Made by a program: the position numbers and the translations under genes
DNA from: JAWLGJ01 sp041685145
Lineage (GTDB): Bacteria; Pseudomonadota; Alphaproteobacteria; Rhodospirillales; Magnetospirillaceae
Direction: 5' to 3'
Length of the DNA: 64,000 nt
NCBI GenBank assembly: GCA_041685145.1
Contig: JAWLGJ010000010.1
Location: forward strand, 10,852-74,851
Shown: piece after piece, positions 7,870 through 19,028 of the stretch
Layout: the number at the start of each line of letters is the position of its first letter
How positions within the stretch are numbered: the stretch's first letter is position 1
Notes under the pieces: generated by a model
Seen by the model: the letters and a program-made list of their open reading frames with translations, nothing else
Told to the model about the DNA's origin: nothing
Database searches by the model: none

Positions 7870-8935
7870 GGCCCAGAAGCCTTCCGGCGCGGTCGAAGAC
7901 GGCGACGTCGACGGCGACGCGGCCGTCGGTCGCCGCCGCCGCCACCGTGCGCGCCCGCGCCGCCACCCGCGCCGCCAGGGGCGCGGCGAGAGCGCCGGCG
8001 AGGTCCAGCACCTGGGCGGCGGTGGCGGCGTCGGCGGCGGTGCGGACGGTGGCGGCGTCGGCGCCCGCCGCCGCCAGCATCTCGGCGAGCAGGGCGACGT
8101 CCACCGCCGAGCGGCGCGAGTGCAGGTCCATGTGCCCGGCGGCCAGCTTGCACAGCTTGCCGAAACCGCCGGCGATGGTCAGGCGCGGCACCGGCCGCCG
8201 GCGCAGGTATTTCAGCAGCGCGCCGGCGAAATCGCCCATGTCGATGAGCGCCGGCTCGGGCAGGTCGCAGAGCCGCCGGACGGCGGCCTCGGAGGTGCGC
8301 CCGGTCGCGGCGGCGATGTGGCCGAGGCCCAGGGCGCGGGCGACGTCGACGCCGCTGTGGATGGCGTGCACCCAGGCCGAGCACGAATAGGGCACGACGA
8401 TGCCGGTGGTGCCCAGGATCGACAGCCCGCCGACGATGCCCAGGCGCGGGTTCATGGTGCGCCGCGCCAGCGTTTCGCCGCCGGGGATGGACAGGGTGAC
8501 GGTGACGTCGACGGGGGTGCCCAGGGCGGCGGCGGCGCGGCCGATATTGTCGGCGATCATGGCGCGGGGAACCGGGTTGATGGCCGGTTCCCCCACCGGC
8601 ACCGGCAGGCCCGGCAGCGTCACCCGGCCCACGCCCTCGCCGGCGGCAAAAACGACGCCGCCCCCCGCCGGTCCCCACGCCACCCGCGCGACGACCTCGC
8701 AGCCGTGGGTGACGTCGGGGTCGTCGCCGGCGTCCTTGACGACGGCGGCCAGGGCGGCGCCGTCGGGGGTGGCGGCGCGCGCCAGCGGCAGCGCCACGGT
8801 GCGCCCGTCCGGCAGGCGCACCGGCGCCGGATCGGGAAAGGTTCCGGTGACCAGGGCGTGGTAGGCCGCCCGCGCCGCCGCCGCCGCACAGGTTCCCGTC
8901 GTCCAGCCCCGCCGCAACTGTTTGCGCGCCGTCAT
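7856..8935 (-). CDS. cbiD: Cobalt-precorrin-5B (C1)-methyltransferase CbiD
   Basis: CbiD methylates C1 of cobalt-precorrin-5B in the early-cobalt cobalamin route. It occupies the place of CobF in the aerobic pathway. The 359-residue product has the family start LRRGWTTGTCAAAAARAAY, then PAINPVPRAMIADNIG, LSIPGGETLARRTMNPRLGI, LSILGTTGIVVPYS and AGGFGKLCKLAAGHMDLH. ATG 8935 places the N-terminus immediately before the conserved GWTTGTCAAAA block. The gene is divergent from cobA (93-base gap) and overlaps cobK by 14 bases. Confidence 0.94.
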   Translation of the reverse strand: MTARKQLRRGWTTGTCAAAAARAAYHALVTGTFPDPAPVRLPDGRTVALPLARAATPDGAALAAVVKDAGDDPDVTHGCEVVARVAWGPAGGGVVFAAGEGVGRVTLPGLPVPVGEPAINPVPRAMIADNIGRAAAALGTPVDVTVTLSIPGGETLARRTMNPRLGIVGGLSILGTTGIVVPYSCSAWVHAIHSGVDVARALGLGHIAAATGRTSEAAVRRLCDLPEPALIDMGDFAGALLKYLRRRPVPRLTIAGGFGKLCKLAAGHMDLHSRRSAVDVALLAEMLAAAGADAATVRTAADAATAAQVLDLAGALAAPLAARVAARARTVAAAATDGRVAVDVAVFDRAGRLLGHAGP

Positions 8936-9028
8936 GCGCCGACTGTAGCCGCGCCGCCGCCGCCGCGGGAAGGCGCAAGTGGCGAAGCCGGTTGCGGCGC
9001 CGGCGCCGCCTGCGCATAGTGTGGCGCC

Positions 9029-9820
9029 ATGATGGATCAGATGCCCTTCCGCCTGCCGCCGCTGGAGCCCGGCCATGTCTGGCTGGTCGGCGCCGGTCCC
9101 GGCGACCCCGGCCTGCTGTCGCTGCTGGCCCTGCACGCCCTGCGCCACGCCGACGTGGTGGTGCATGACGCCCTGGTCGACGAGCGCGTGCTGGCCCTGG
9201 CCGGCGGCGGCGCGCGCCTCGACTATGTCGGCAAACGCGCCGGCAAGCCGTCGCCGCGCCAGGAGGAGATCAGCGCCCGCCTCGTCGCCCTGGCGCGCGA
9301 GGGCCTGCGGGTGGTGCGCCTGAAGGGGGGCGACCCCTTCCTGTTCGGGCGCGGCGCGATGGAGGCGCTGGCCCTGGCCGAGGCCGGCGTGCCCTTCCGC
9401 GTCGTTCCCGGCGTCACCGCCGGCATCGGCGGCCTGGCCTATGCCGGCATTCCCGCCACCGCCCGCGACGCCAATTCGGCCGTCGCCTTCGTCACCGGCC
9501 ACGACTCCGGCGGCGAGGCGCCGGCCGACGTGGACTGGGAGGCGCTGGCGAAGGGGGTGCCGGTGCTGGTGTTCTACATGGCGTTGCGGCGCCTGGACAC
9601 CATCGTCGAGCGCCTGCTGGCGGCGGGGCGGTCGGCCGACGAGCCCGCCGCCATCGTCAGCCGCGCCACCACCGCCGAACAGCGCGTGCTGGCCACGACG
9701 CTGGGACGGCTGCCCGCCGACGCCCGCGCCGCCGACATGACCGCCCCGGCGCTGGTGGTGGTGGGCGAGGTGGTGCGCCTGCGCGAGCGCCTGGACTGGC
9801 AGGCGCCGCCGTCGTCGTAG
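9029..9820 (+). CDS. cobA: Uroporphyrinogen-III C-methyltransferase (SUMT)
   Basis: CobA adds methyl groups at C2 and C7 of uroporphyrinogen III to make precorrin-2, committing the hemCD product to cobalamin or sirohaem. The 263-residue product has HVWLVGAGPGDPGLLSLLAL, the VRLKGGDPFLFGRG loop, VVPGVTAGIGGLAYAGIP and the VTGHDSGG segment, all standard for stand-alone SUMT. There is no CysG-type dehydrogenase/chelatase domain. Three in-frame ATGs (9029, 9032, 9041) could each start translation. The gene is divergent from cbiD-cobK, and a repeat-rich spacer follows it. Confidence 0.94.
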   Translation: MMDQMPFRLPPLEPGHVWLVGAGPGDPGLLSLLALHALRHADVVVHDALVDERVLALAGGGARLDYVGKRAGKPSPRQEEISARLVALAREGLRVVRLKGGDPFLFGRGAMEALALAEAGVPFRVVPGVTAGIGGLAYAGIPATARDANSAVAFVTGHDSGGEAPADVDWEALAKGVPVLVFYMALRRLDTIVERLLAAGRSADEPAAIVSRATTAEQRVLATTLGRLPADARAADMTAPALVVVGEVVRLRERLDWQAPPSS

Positions 9821-9861
9821 CGATAGGGCATGATCCGCCCCCACGCGGTCGCGCCCCAGCC

Positions 9862-9973
9862 GCCGTTGAGGCGGCGGCCAAGCGAGCGGAGCGAGCGCCC
9901 GGCGAGGGCACAAGAAGACTTAACGCCGTTGAGGCGGCGGCCAAGCGAGCGGCGCGAGCGCCCGGCGCGGGCG
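9862..9973 (+). repeat. Two tandem copies of a ~49-bp GC-rich repeat
   Basis: Copies at 9862-9910 and 9925-9973 (period 63) match at about 46 of 49 positions and are separated by a 14-base A-rich spacer. Both carry the core GGCCAAGCGAGCGGAGCG (second copy with one base changed) running into GAGCGCCCG. A diverged copy of the core lies on the opposite strand at 51057-51082. The element is non-coding here and sits between the ends of cobA and the che operon. Confidence 0.8.
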
Positions 9974-9987
9974 GCAACGACCGCGCT

Positions 9988-10091
9988 CGTCATTCCCGCG
10001 CAGGCGGGAATCCAGCGGCCTCTCCGCGCCTCGTTGTTGGGACGACATCCTTCGGGAACAAACATGGACCCCCGCCTTCGCGGGGGTGACG
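9988..10091. repeat. Inverted pair of REP-like palindromic elements
   Basis: A 27-base unit at 9988-10014 contains the hairpin ATTCCCGC-GCAG-GCGGGAAT. An inverted copy lies at 10065-10091 with the hairpin ACCCCCGC-CTTC-GCGGGGGT. When one is reverse-complemented they agree at most positions, so they form a head-to-head pair like a BIME. Units of the form CGTCATTCCCGC...GCGGGAATCCA are widespread in proteobacterial intergenic DNA. Together with the tandem repeats they fill the 306-base gap 9821-10126, which holds no credible gene. The hairpins may also end transcription of the minus-strand che operon, though no T-run follows them. Confidence 0.8.
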
Positions 10092-10126
10092 AACGGCATC
10101 GGCAGACGTTTCGTCGGCCCTGGCGT

Positions 10127-11757
10127 TCAGCCGCCGCCTGGCGCCGGGGCCTCGGCATCGGCCAGCAGGCGCGCCGCCGGCAGCAGGATGGTGGCGGTGG
10201 TGCCTTCGCCCAGGCGGCTGGCGAGGGCGAAGCGGCCGCCGTGCAGTTCGACGAATTTCTTGGTCAGCGGCAGGCCCAGCCCGGTGCCGTCATGCTTGCG
10301 GGTCATGCTGGTGTCGACCTGGCCGAACGGCCGGACGACCCTGTCGAGATGCTCCTCGGCGATGCCGATGCCGGTGTCGCTGACGTGGATGGCGAGGTCG
10401 CCGTCCGCCTGCGGCTCGACCCGCACGCCGAGGCGGCCGCCCTCGGGGGTGAACTTCACCGCGTTGGTGAGCAGGTTGAGCACCGCCTGCTTGATGAGCC
10501 GCTCGTCCCCCAGCACCCGCGGCATCGCCTCGGGCAGCTCGGCGGTGAAGTGCAGGCCCCCCTCCTCAGCCAGATGCTCCACCTGCCGCCAGGCCGAGGC
10601 GACGACATTGCCGATGTCGACAGGCGCCTCGTTGAGGCGGATCTTGCCGGCCTCGATGCGCGAAACGTCGAGGATGTCGGTGATGATGCGCAGGAGATGG
10701 CAGCCGGAGTCGTAGATGTTTTCGGCGTATTCGGTGTATTTGGGGCTGATGTCGCCGAAAAGCTGGCTGCGCATGATGTCGGAAAAGCCGATGATGGCGT
10801 TCAGCGGCGTGCGCAGTTCGTGGCTCATATTGGCCAGGAAAGTGGTCTTGGCCTGGCTGGCCGCCTCGGCGGCCTCCTTGGCCTTGATCAGCTCCGCCTC
10901 GGCGCGCTTGCGCTCGGCGATCTCCTGCTTCAGCGACCGCGTGCGGGCCTCGACGATCTTTTCCAGGTCGTCATGGGCGCGCTGGAGGGCCTGCTCGGCC
11001 AGGAAGCGGCGGGTGATATCGCGCGAGACGCCCACCAGGCCGACGACGCGGCCGTTGTTGTCGCTGATCGGCGCCTTGGTGGTCGAGTACCAGTGCGTCT
11101 CGCCGTCGGCGCCGGGATGCTCCTCGCGCTTGTCGACCAGCGGCTCGCCGGTCTCCATCAGGCGGCGGTCGTCCCGCTCCAGGGCGGCGGCTTGGTCGGG
11201 GGGCAGCAGTTCGCCGGCGGTCCGGCCCACCGCCGCCTCCGGCGACTCCAGGCCCAAAAGGCGGGCGTGCGCCGGGTTGACCCGCTCGTAGCGCAGGTCG
11301 CCGTCCAGGAAATAGATGGCGTCGGGAAGGCTCTCCATCAGGGCGGTGAGCAGGCGGCGCTGGTGGCTGATGTCCCGCAACAACTGGAACTGCCGTGCCG
11401 CGTTGAGGAGGATGGTGCGCAGTTCCACCGGGTTCCACGGCTTCGAGACATAGGCGTGGATCTGGCCGACATTGACGGCGCGCACCAGGGCGCTGATGTC
11501 GGTATAGCCGGTGATCAGCACCCGCGTCGCCTCCGAACGCCGACGGGCGTGGTTCAGGAACTCGTCGCCGCTCATGCCCGGCATCCGCTGGTCGGAGAGG
11601 ATGACCCAGATGTCTTCCTTGGCGAGAACGTCGAGGGCGGCGACACCGTCCGGCGCCGTGAAGATGCGGAAGTCCTCCTCCAGAAGATCCTCGACCGCGG
11701 TCAGTATCTGCGGTTCGTCGTCGACGACCAGGAGGCCGGGGCGGCTTTCGGTTTCGC

Positions 11758-11761
<4 letters not shown>
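10127..11761 (-). CDS. Soluble hybrid histidine kinase REC-PAS-HisKA-HATPase, last gene of the chemosensory operon
   Basis: The 544-residue protein has no membrane segment. A receiver domain comes first (about 8-125, phosphoacceptor Asp57 in VILSDQRMPGMSG). A PAS domain follows (about 135-255), then a coiled linker, a HisKA domain with His314 in MSHELRTPLNAIIGF, and a HATPase_c domain with DTGIGI and GTGLGLPLT. The HisKA segment, including YDSGCHLLRIITDILDVSR, is of the DivJ/PleC-like kind common in alphaproteobacteria. Its start overlaps the REC-REC kinase by four bases. As an N-terminal receiver kinase it is a plausible phosphorylation target of CheA or of the preceding kinase, which would control its own histidine kinase activity. 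The wiring is inference. Confidence 0.92.
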
Positions 11762-13520
<1,759 letters not shown>

Positions 13521-13521
<1 letters not shown>

Positions 13522-14594
13522 CAAACCTCCGCCGTCGCGCCGTCGGAGACCAGGTCGAGCAGCCGCCCGGCGATGCGGGGCAGGGGAAGCTGCTCGCAGA
13601 CCGCCCCCAGCCTCGCCGCCACCGCCGGCATTCCGTAGACGACGGCGGTGGTGGCGTCCTCGGCGATGGTGAAGGCGCCGGCGTCGCGCATCCGCAACAG
13701 CCCCTCGGCGCCGTCGGCGCCCATGCCGGTGAGCAGCACGCCCAGCCCCGCCGGCCCCAGGTCGTCGGCCATCGACTGCAACAGCACCGTGCCCGAGGGG
13801 CGCTGGTTGTGCTGCGGCGGCCCCGCATCCACCGCCAGCAGGCCGCCGCGGATGACCAGATGGCGGTCGGGCGGCGGCACATGCACGACGCCGGGCTCGG
13901 GCTCCTGGGTGTGGCGCACCATCCGCACCGTCAGCCTCGTCTGCTGGTCCAGCCACGACACGAAACCTTCGACGAAGCTGGCGGTCATGTGCTGGACCAG
14001 CAGGATCGGCGCCTCGAAATCCGCCGGCAGGGCGCCGAGAAGCTGGCTGAGGGCGTTGGGCCCGCCGGTCGAGGCCACCACGCCGACCATGCGCACCCGC
14101 GTCGACGGCCGCTCCGCCGCCGGCAGTCGCGCGACCGGCGGCGGCGGCGTCGAGCCGAAGGACAGGTTGCGCCGGCCCTGGCGCACCACCTTGACCTGGC
14201 TCATGATGGCCAACTGGGTGCGGATGTGCTGGGCGACGGAGTCATAGTCGCGGTGGCTGGTGCCCACCGGCTTTTCCACCACCGCCAGCGCCCCGGCCCG
14301 CAGCGCGTTCATGGCGATGTTGAGTTCGTCCGACTCGACATTGGCCGAGACCACGACGATCGGCGTCGGGTGCGTCGACATCACCTTCAGCGTGGCGTCG
14401 AGGCCGTTCATGCCCGGCAGGCGGATGTCCAGCGAGATGACGTCGGGGCGCAGGCGCTCGACCATCTCCAGCGCCCGTTCGGCGCTGTCGGCGGTGCCGA
14501 CGACGGCGAAGCGGTCGTCGCTGCCGATGATATAGCGCAGCAGTTCCGTCACCACCGGCGAGTCTTCGACGATCAGGACGCGAATCTTCTTCAT
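13521..14594 (-). CDS. cheB: Chemotaxis response regulator / protein-glutamate methylesterase CheB
   Basis: CheB removes methyl groups from receptor glutamates when its receiver is phosphorylated by CheA, giving adaptation of the signalling array. The 357-residue product has the receiver (1-120, Asp56 in DVISLDIRLPGMNG), a linker, and the methylesterase domain with catalytic Ser174 (VVASTGGPNAL), His201 (LLVQHM) and Asp293 (TGMGADGAEGL). All key residues are present, so it should be active. It follows cheA with a four-base overlap. This is the CheB/WspF position in developmental (ACF-type) chemosensory clusters. Confidence 0.95.
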
Positions 14595-16801
14595 AGCAGT
14601 TGCTCGATGGTCTCCAGCAGTTCCTGCTGGTCGAAGCGGGTCTTGACGACATAGGCGTCGGCGCCGAGGCTGAGGCCGCGCTCGCGGTCCTCGCGGCTTT
14701 CCAGCGAGGTGACGATGATGACCGGCAGCGCGGCCAGGGCGGGATCCTTCTTGATCTCGGCCAGCAGCCCGAAGCCGTCCAGCCGCGGCATCTGCACGTC
14801 GGCGACCACCAGGTCGATGTCATGGGCGCGAAGCTGCGCCAACGCCTCCAGCCCGTCCACCGCCAGCAGCACCCGATAGCCGTGCGCCTCCAGGATGCTG
14901 CGCTCCAGAGTGCGGGTGGTGATGGAATCGTCCACCACCAGGATGGTGGGGGTGTGCGGCGTCGGTTCGCGTTCGGCGGTGGTGATGCGCCGGCCGCGGT
15001 CGCGGCGGCGGCAGGCCTCGACAAGCTGGAAGGGGCTGAGGACGATGACCACCTCGCCGTCTTCGAGGATGGTGCCGCCCGCCACCTTGCTGTCGCGGGC
15101 CAGCGGCATTCCCAGGTCCTGCACCAGTCCCTCGCGCATGGCCAGGAAGGCGTCCACCGCCACCGCCACCCGCGTCGGGCCGGCGCGCAGCACCGCCACC
15201 GGCATCATGCCGTCCTGGACGGTGACCGCCGCCTGGGGCGCGTCGAGCAACTCGCCCAGCCCCACCAGCAGCAACTGGCGGCCGTCCAGCGTCACGACCG
15301 GCTTGCCCTCGACGGTCTGGATGGCGTCCACCGGCACCCGCGCCAGGCCGTCGACGCCGTCGGCGGGCAGGGCGTAGAGGCGATCCTGGCAGGCGACCAT
15401 CAACAGCCGGTGCGTCGCCACGCTCAAGGGCACCATCAGCCGGAACTCGGTCCCGGGCGCCGTGCGCTCCGGCACCTCCAGGCTGCCGTGCAGGCGCACC
15501 ACCGTCTCATAGACCACCGACATGCCCATGCCGCGCCCGGCCAGGCCGGTGACGCGGCCGGCGGTGGAAAAGCCGGGGTGGAAGATCAGGCGCGCCACCG
15601 CCTCGGCGTCGGCGCCCGCGGCGTCCTCCTCGGCCAGCAGCCCCAGGCGCAGCGCCTGTTCGCGCACCCGCTCGGTGTCCAGGCCGCGGCCATCGTCCTC
15701 CACGCTCAGGCACAGGCGGTTGCCGACCACCCGGAAGCCGACGGCGATGTGCCCCGTCGGCGGCTTGCCCTTCGCCCGGCGTTCGTCCGGCGCCTCGATG
15801 CCGTGGAAGAGGGCGTTGCGCAGCATGTGCATGACCGGGTCCTTGAGCATCTGCAGGACCATGCGGTCGGCGCGCACCGACAGGCCGGTGATGCGCACCT
15901 CGACGTCCTTGCCCTCCTCACGTGCCAGATCGCGGACCATCTTGCGGAAGCCGCCGAAGACGTGCTCGGCGGGGATCATGCGGGCCAGGCGGATGTCGTC
16001 GCGCAGCCCGCCGGCAAGCTGGCGCAGGGTCCATTCCGAACGCTGCTGGAGGCGGCGGGCCTCGCGCGCGGCGCTGGAGGCGGCGTGGAAGCGCTCGTCG
16101 ATTTCGGCCACCGCCTCGGCGCCCAGGCTGCCCAGCGCCGGTTTGCGCGCGCCCTGCCACTGGCGTTCGAGGATGGCGAGGTCGCCCTCAAGCTGGCGCA
16201 GCCGGCGGGTCACCGCCTCCTGGCCGTGGCCTTCCACCAGCAGGCGCCCCGCCGAGCGCAGCAGCCGGTCGAGATCGGCGGTGGCGACGCGCACCGTCTC
16301 CTCGCTCCCCGGCCGCGCCGGTTCGGGCGCCGCCGGGGGGGCGGCGGGCTCGGCCGTCGGCGGCGCCGGGTTCGCCGGGGGCGCCGGGTTCGCCGCGCTC
16401 GCCGGGGTCGGCGGCGGGGCGGCCGGCGCGCCCAGCACGGCGTCCAGCGCCTCGCGCGCCTGCACCGGCTCCGGCGGCTCCTCGCCGCGGTCGAGGGCGG
16501 TCACCCAGTCCTCGACCGCGTCCAGCACCGCCTCCACCGCCGCAAGGCAACCGGCGTCCGGTTCCAGTTCGCCCTGGCGGATGCGGCCGAAGGCGGTTTC
16601 CAGGCGGTGGGCGAGGGTTTCGACCGGGCGCAGGTCGCAGGCACGCGCCGCCCCCTTCAGGCTGTGGGCCCGGCGAAACACCTCGTCCAGATCCTTGCGC
16701 TCCAGCGGCCCGTCCTTGGCCAGGGCCTCGCGGATGTGCTCCAGGTGGTCCTTGTATTCCACCCGGAAGGCCGCCAGCAGCCGTTCGCGGATGTCGATCA
16801 C
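14591..16801 (-). CDS. cheA: Hybrid chemotaxis histidine kinase CheA-REC
   Basis: CheA autophosphorylates in response to receptor signals and passes phosphate to receivers. The 736-residue protein has an Hpt domain (His46 in RRAHSLKGAARACDL), a Pro/Ala-rich linker (about 125-165), and a dimerisation/HATPase core with DPVMHMLRNALFHG, DDGRGL and GRGMGMSVVY. A CheW-like domain (about 470-600) and a C-terminal receiver (about 612-736, Asp668 in LVVADVQMPRLDG) complete it. A fused receiver is typical of ACF or developmental Che systems such as WspE, FrzE and R. centenum CheA3, and unlike flagellar CheA. It overlaps mcp and cheB by four bases each. Confidence 0.95.
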   Translation of the reverse strand: MIDIRERLLAAFRVEYKDHLEHIREALAKDGPLERKDLDEVFRRAHSLKGAARACDLRPVETLAHRLETAFGRIRQGELEPDAGCLAAVEAVLDAVEDWVTALDRGEEPPEPVQAREALDAVLGAPAAPPPTPASAANPAPPANPAPPTAEPAAPPAAPEPARPGSEETVRVATADLDRLLRSAGRLLVEGHGQEAVTRRLRQLEGDLAILERQWQGARKPALGSLGAEAVAEIDERFHAASSAAREARRLQQRSEWTLRQLAGGLRDDIRLARMIPAEHVFGGFRKMVRDLAREEGKDVEVRITGLSVRADRMVLQMLKDPVMHMLRNALFHGIEAPDERRAKGKPPTGHIAVGFRVVGNRLCLSVEDDGRGLDTERVREQALRLGLLAEEDAAGADAEAVARLIFHPGFSTAGRVTGLAGRGMGMSVVYETVVRLHGSLEVPERTAPGTEFRLMVPLSVATHRLLMVACQDRLYALPADGVDGLARVPVDAIQTVEGKPVVTLDGRQLLLVGLGELLDAPQAAVTVQDGMMPVAVLRAGPTRVAVAVDAFLAMREGLVQDLGMPLARDSKVAGGTILEDGEVVIVLSPFQLVEACRRRDRGRRITTAEREPTPHTPTILVVDDSITTRTLERSILEAHGYRVLLAVDGLEALAQLRAHDIDLVVADVQMPRLDGFGLLAEIKKDPALAALPVIIVTSLESREDRERGLSLGADAYVVKTRFDQQELLETIEQLL

Positions 16802-18417
16802 ACCTTGTATTTCTCCACCACCCTGCGGAGTTGTTCGCTCAGATCGGTGAAGTTGCCCGCCGCCGTCTCCAACTCGCGGGTGGCTGTGGCGCTCTGCTGC
16901 GAGGCCTGGCGGATCTCGTGCAGCGCGTGCGTCACCTGCTCAAGGCCGATCTGCTGCTGATTGGTGGCGCCGACGATCTGCTGGAAGGCGGAAACATTCT
17001 CCTGAATGTTGTCGGCCATCTTGCGGATGCTGTCCTCGGCGCTGCGGGTCTTCTGGCGCCCCAGTTCCACCCGCTTCACCGCCTCCTCGGTCACCATGAC
17101 CGAGCTGTTGATGCCCTTCTGGATCTCTCCCAGGATGGTGCGCACCTGGCCGGTGGCTTCCTTGGCCTGGTCGGCGAGATTCTTGATTTCGTTGGCGACC
17201 ACCGCGAAGCGCCGGCCCTCGTCGCGGGCGTCGGCGGCCTCGATGGCGGCGTTCAGCGCCACCAGGTTCGACTGCTCGGCGATGTCGTTGACGGTGGCGA
17301 TGATGGCGCCGATGGCCTGGGTGCGCTCCGACAGGGCGACGACGTTCTCGGCCACCGTTTCCGCCTGGGCGCGGATCGCCTCCATCGCCTCGCTGGTCTG
17401 ATGCACCGACTGCAACCCCTCGGCCCCCGACACCGACATCGACTGCGCCGCCGTCGCCACCGCGCGCGAGCGTTCCGACACCTGGACGCTGGACTGGCTG
17501 ATTTCCTCGACGGTGGAGGTGATCTCCTGCACCGCCGCCGCCTGCTGCTTGCTGGCCGAGGCCTGCTGCTGGGTGGTGGCCAGCACCTCGGCGGCGGCCG
17601 AGTTGAGGTTTTCGGTGACTTCGCGGGTCTGTAGCGACATCTCGCGCAGCGAGGCGATCATTTCGTTGAAGGCGCGGGCCAGCCGGCCGATCTCGTCGCG
17701 CCCCTTGACGTCCAGGCGCCGGTCGCGAAGCTCGCCGGCGGCGATGGCCTGGGCGGTTTCGGCGCATTGCGCCAGCGGCCGGCTGATCCAGCGGCCGATG
17801 GCCCAGTTGGTCGCCAGCGCGACGACGGCGAAGACCGCCGCCAGCAGGATCTCCCAATTGACGATGCGCATGATGCGCGCGGCGGCGTCGGCGGTGAAGC
17901 TCTTGACCAGGGCGTTGGCCTCGCTCTTCAGGGCCACCTGCGCCTCGAACATCGCCCGCAGCCGTTCAGTGCGCTCGGCGCTGCCCGGGGCGGTGTCCAG
18001 ATAGGCGGTCGCCGCCTCCTGAAGCCGCCGCGACAGTTCGCGCTGGCGCCCCAGCTGGGCCTGGGCGCCTTCGACATTGGCCGGCGGCAGCACCACCTCG
18101 GTCCCCAGGGCCAGGTTCTCTACCGCCCGTCCGCCCACCACCAGCGCCTCCAGGGTGCGGTCGAAGACCTCGATCACCGACTGCGGCGCCGTCTCCAGGC
18201 CCTCGCCCTTCAGCAGCACCTCCTTGGCGTATTGCTCGGTCAGCATCCGCTGCCGCCCGGCGAGGTCGATGACGGTGGCGTCCGCCGTCAGGCCGCGGAA
18301 GGCGAGGATAGTGAAGCCGATGACGCAGGCCATCGCCACGATGTAGCCCAGCGACACCATCGTGAGCTTGCGGCCCACCGGCGCGTCCCTGAAAAAACCG
18401 AAAACGCTGTCGTTCAT
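16798..18417 (-). CDS. Methyl-accepting chemoreceptor with PilJ-like sensor domain
   Basis: The 539-residue receptor has a transmembrane helix at about 19-41, then a periplasmic helical domain starting AGRQRMLTEQYAKEVLLKGE. That start is the signature of the PilJ/nitrate-sensor type N-terminal region. A second membrane helix (about 188-206), a HAMP domain (RWISRPLAQCAETAQAIAAG) and the cytoplasmic coiled hairpin follow. The signalling tip reads LVALNAAIEAADARDEGRRF, where most receptors have EAARAGEQGRGF. An acidic residue therefore replaces the usual arginine after EAA. There is no NWETF-like CheR/CheB tether at the C-terminus (ends VEKYKV). It overlaps cheW and cheA by four bases and is the only receptor in the cluster, so it is the likely input. 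Confidence 0.92.
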   Translation of the reverse strand: MNDSVFGFFRDAPVGRKLTMVSLGYIVAMACVIGFTILAFRGLTADATVIDLAGRQRMLTEQYAKEVLLKGEGLETAPQSVIEVFDRTLEALVVGGRAVENLALGTEVVLPPANVEGAQAQLGRQRELSRRLQEAATAYLDTAPGSAERTERLRAMFEAQVALKSEANALVKSFTADAAARIMRIVNWEILLAAVFAVVALATNWAIGRWISRPLAQCAETAQAIAAGELRDRRLDVKGRDEIGRLARAFNEMIASLREMSLQTREVTENLNSAAAEVLATTQQQASASKQQAAAVQEITSTVEEISQSSVQVSERSRAVATAAQSMSVSGAEGLQSVHQTSEAMEAIRAQAETVAENVVALSERTQAIGAIIATVNDIAEQSNLVALNAAIEAADARDEGRRFAVVANEIKNLADQAKEATGQVRTILGEIQKGINSSVMVTEEAVKRVELGRQKTRSAEDSIRKMADNIQENVSAFQQIVGATNQQQIGLEQVTHALHEIRQASQQSATATRELETAAGNFTDLSEQLRRVVEKYKV

Positions 18418-19028
18418 GTGTCTTCCCCCCTGGGGCCGTCGCGGCCCTCGGTGTCGGCTATCAGAGCCAGAATGGCGTCGACGTCGAGCACGACGAGGCC
18501 ATCGGCGGTCAGGCCGCGCGCGAAACGCAGCGGCAGGGCGGTCTCGCCCTCGTCTATCGGCGCCAGGTCGTTGGTCCCCACGGCGGCGACCGTCTCCACC
18601 GCGTCCACCCGCAACCCCACCTCGCCGCCGTTGCGGCGCAGGAACACGATGCCGGCCTCGGCGCCCGCGCCCCCGGCGCCGCCAAAGGCGCCGGCGATGT
18701 CGAGGACGGGACGGATGTCGCCGCGCAGGTTGACCACCCCCGCCACCTCGGGCGGCGCCCCCGGCACCGGGGTCACGGCGCGCACCGCCATCACCTCGGC
18801 CAGGCGCGCCAGGGGCAGGCCGCAGCGCTCCGGCCCCAGGCGCACCACCAGCACCTCCAGCGCCGGCACGCGGTCGCCGTCGTCGACCCGGCGGGCCAGG
18901 CGTTCGGCGCGCCGGCGATAGGCCGCGTCGACGGCCTTGGCGTCGGGCTCCAGCGACCGGCGCAACTGCCGGCGGCTGCGCTCCAGGCCGCGGCGGGCGG
19001 CGGCGAAGTCGATGTGGCCGCCGCTCAT
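18414..19028 (-). CDS. cheW: CheW-like coupling protein (extended N-terminus)
   Basis: CheW proteins link receptors to CheA. This 204-residue product has a basic helical N-terminal extension (about 1-50, rich in Arg) before the CheW fold: VLVVRLGPERCGLPLARLAEVM, then VVNLRGDIRPVLDIAG and a C-terminal DGLVVLDVDAILALIAD. The extension and position, after the CheR-TPR gene and before the receptor, are like WspD in Wsp-type clusters. It overlaps the genes on both sides by four bases. Confidence 0.9.
   Translation of the reverse strand: MSGGHIDFAAARRGLERSRRQLRRSLEPDAKAVDAAYRRRAERLARRVDDGDRVPALEVLVVRLGPERCGLPLARLAEVMAVRAVTPVPGAPPEVAGVVNLRGDIRPVLDIAGAFGGAGGAGAEAGIVFLRRNGGEVGLRVDAVETVAAVGTNDLAPIDEGETALPLRFARGLTADGLVVLDVDAILALIADTEGRDGPRGEDT

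Noticed and set aside
8936..9028. Cobalamin riboswitch between cbiD and cobA
   Set aside because: The 93-base gap is too short for the full element, and no B12-box-like sequence was seen.
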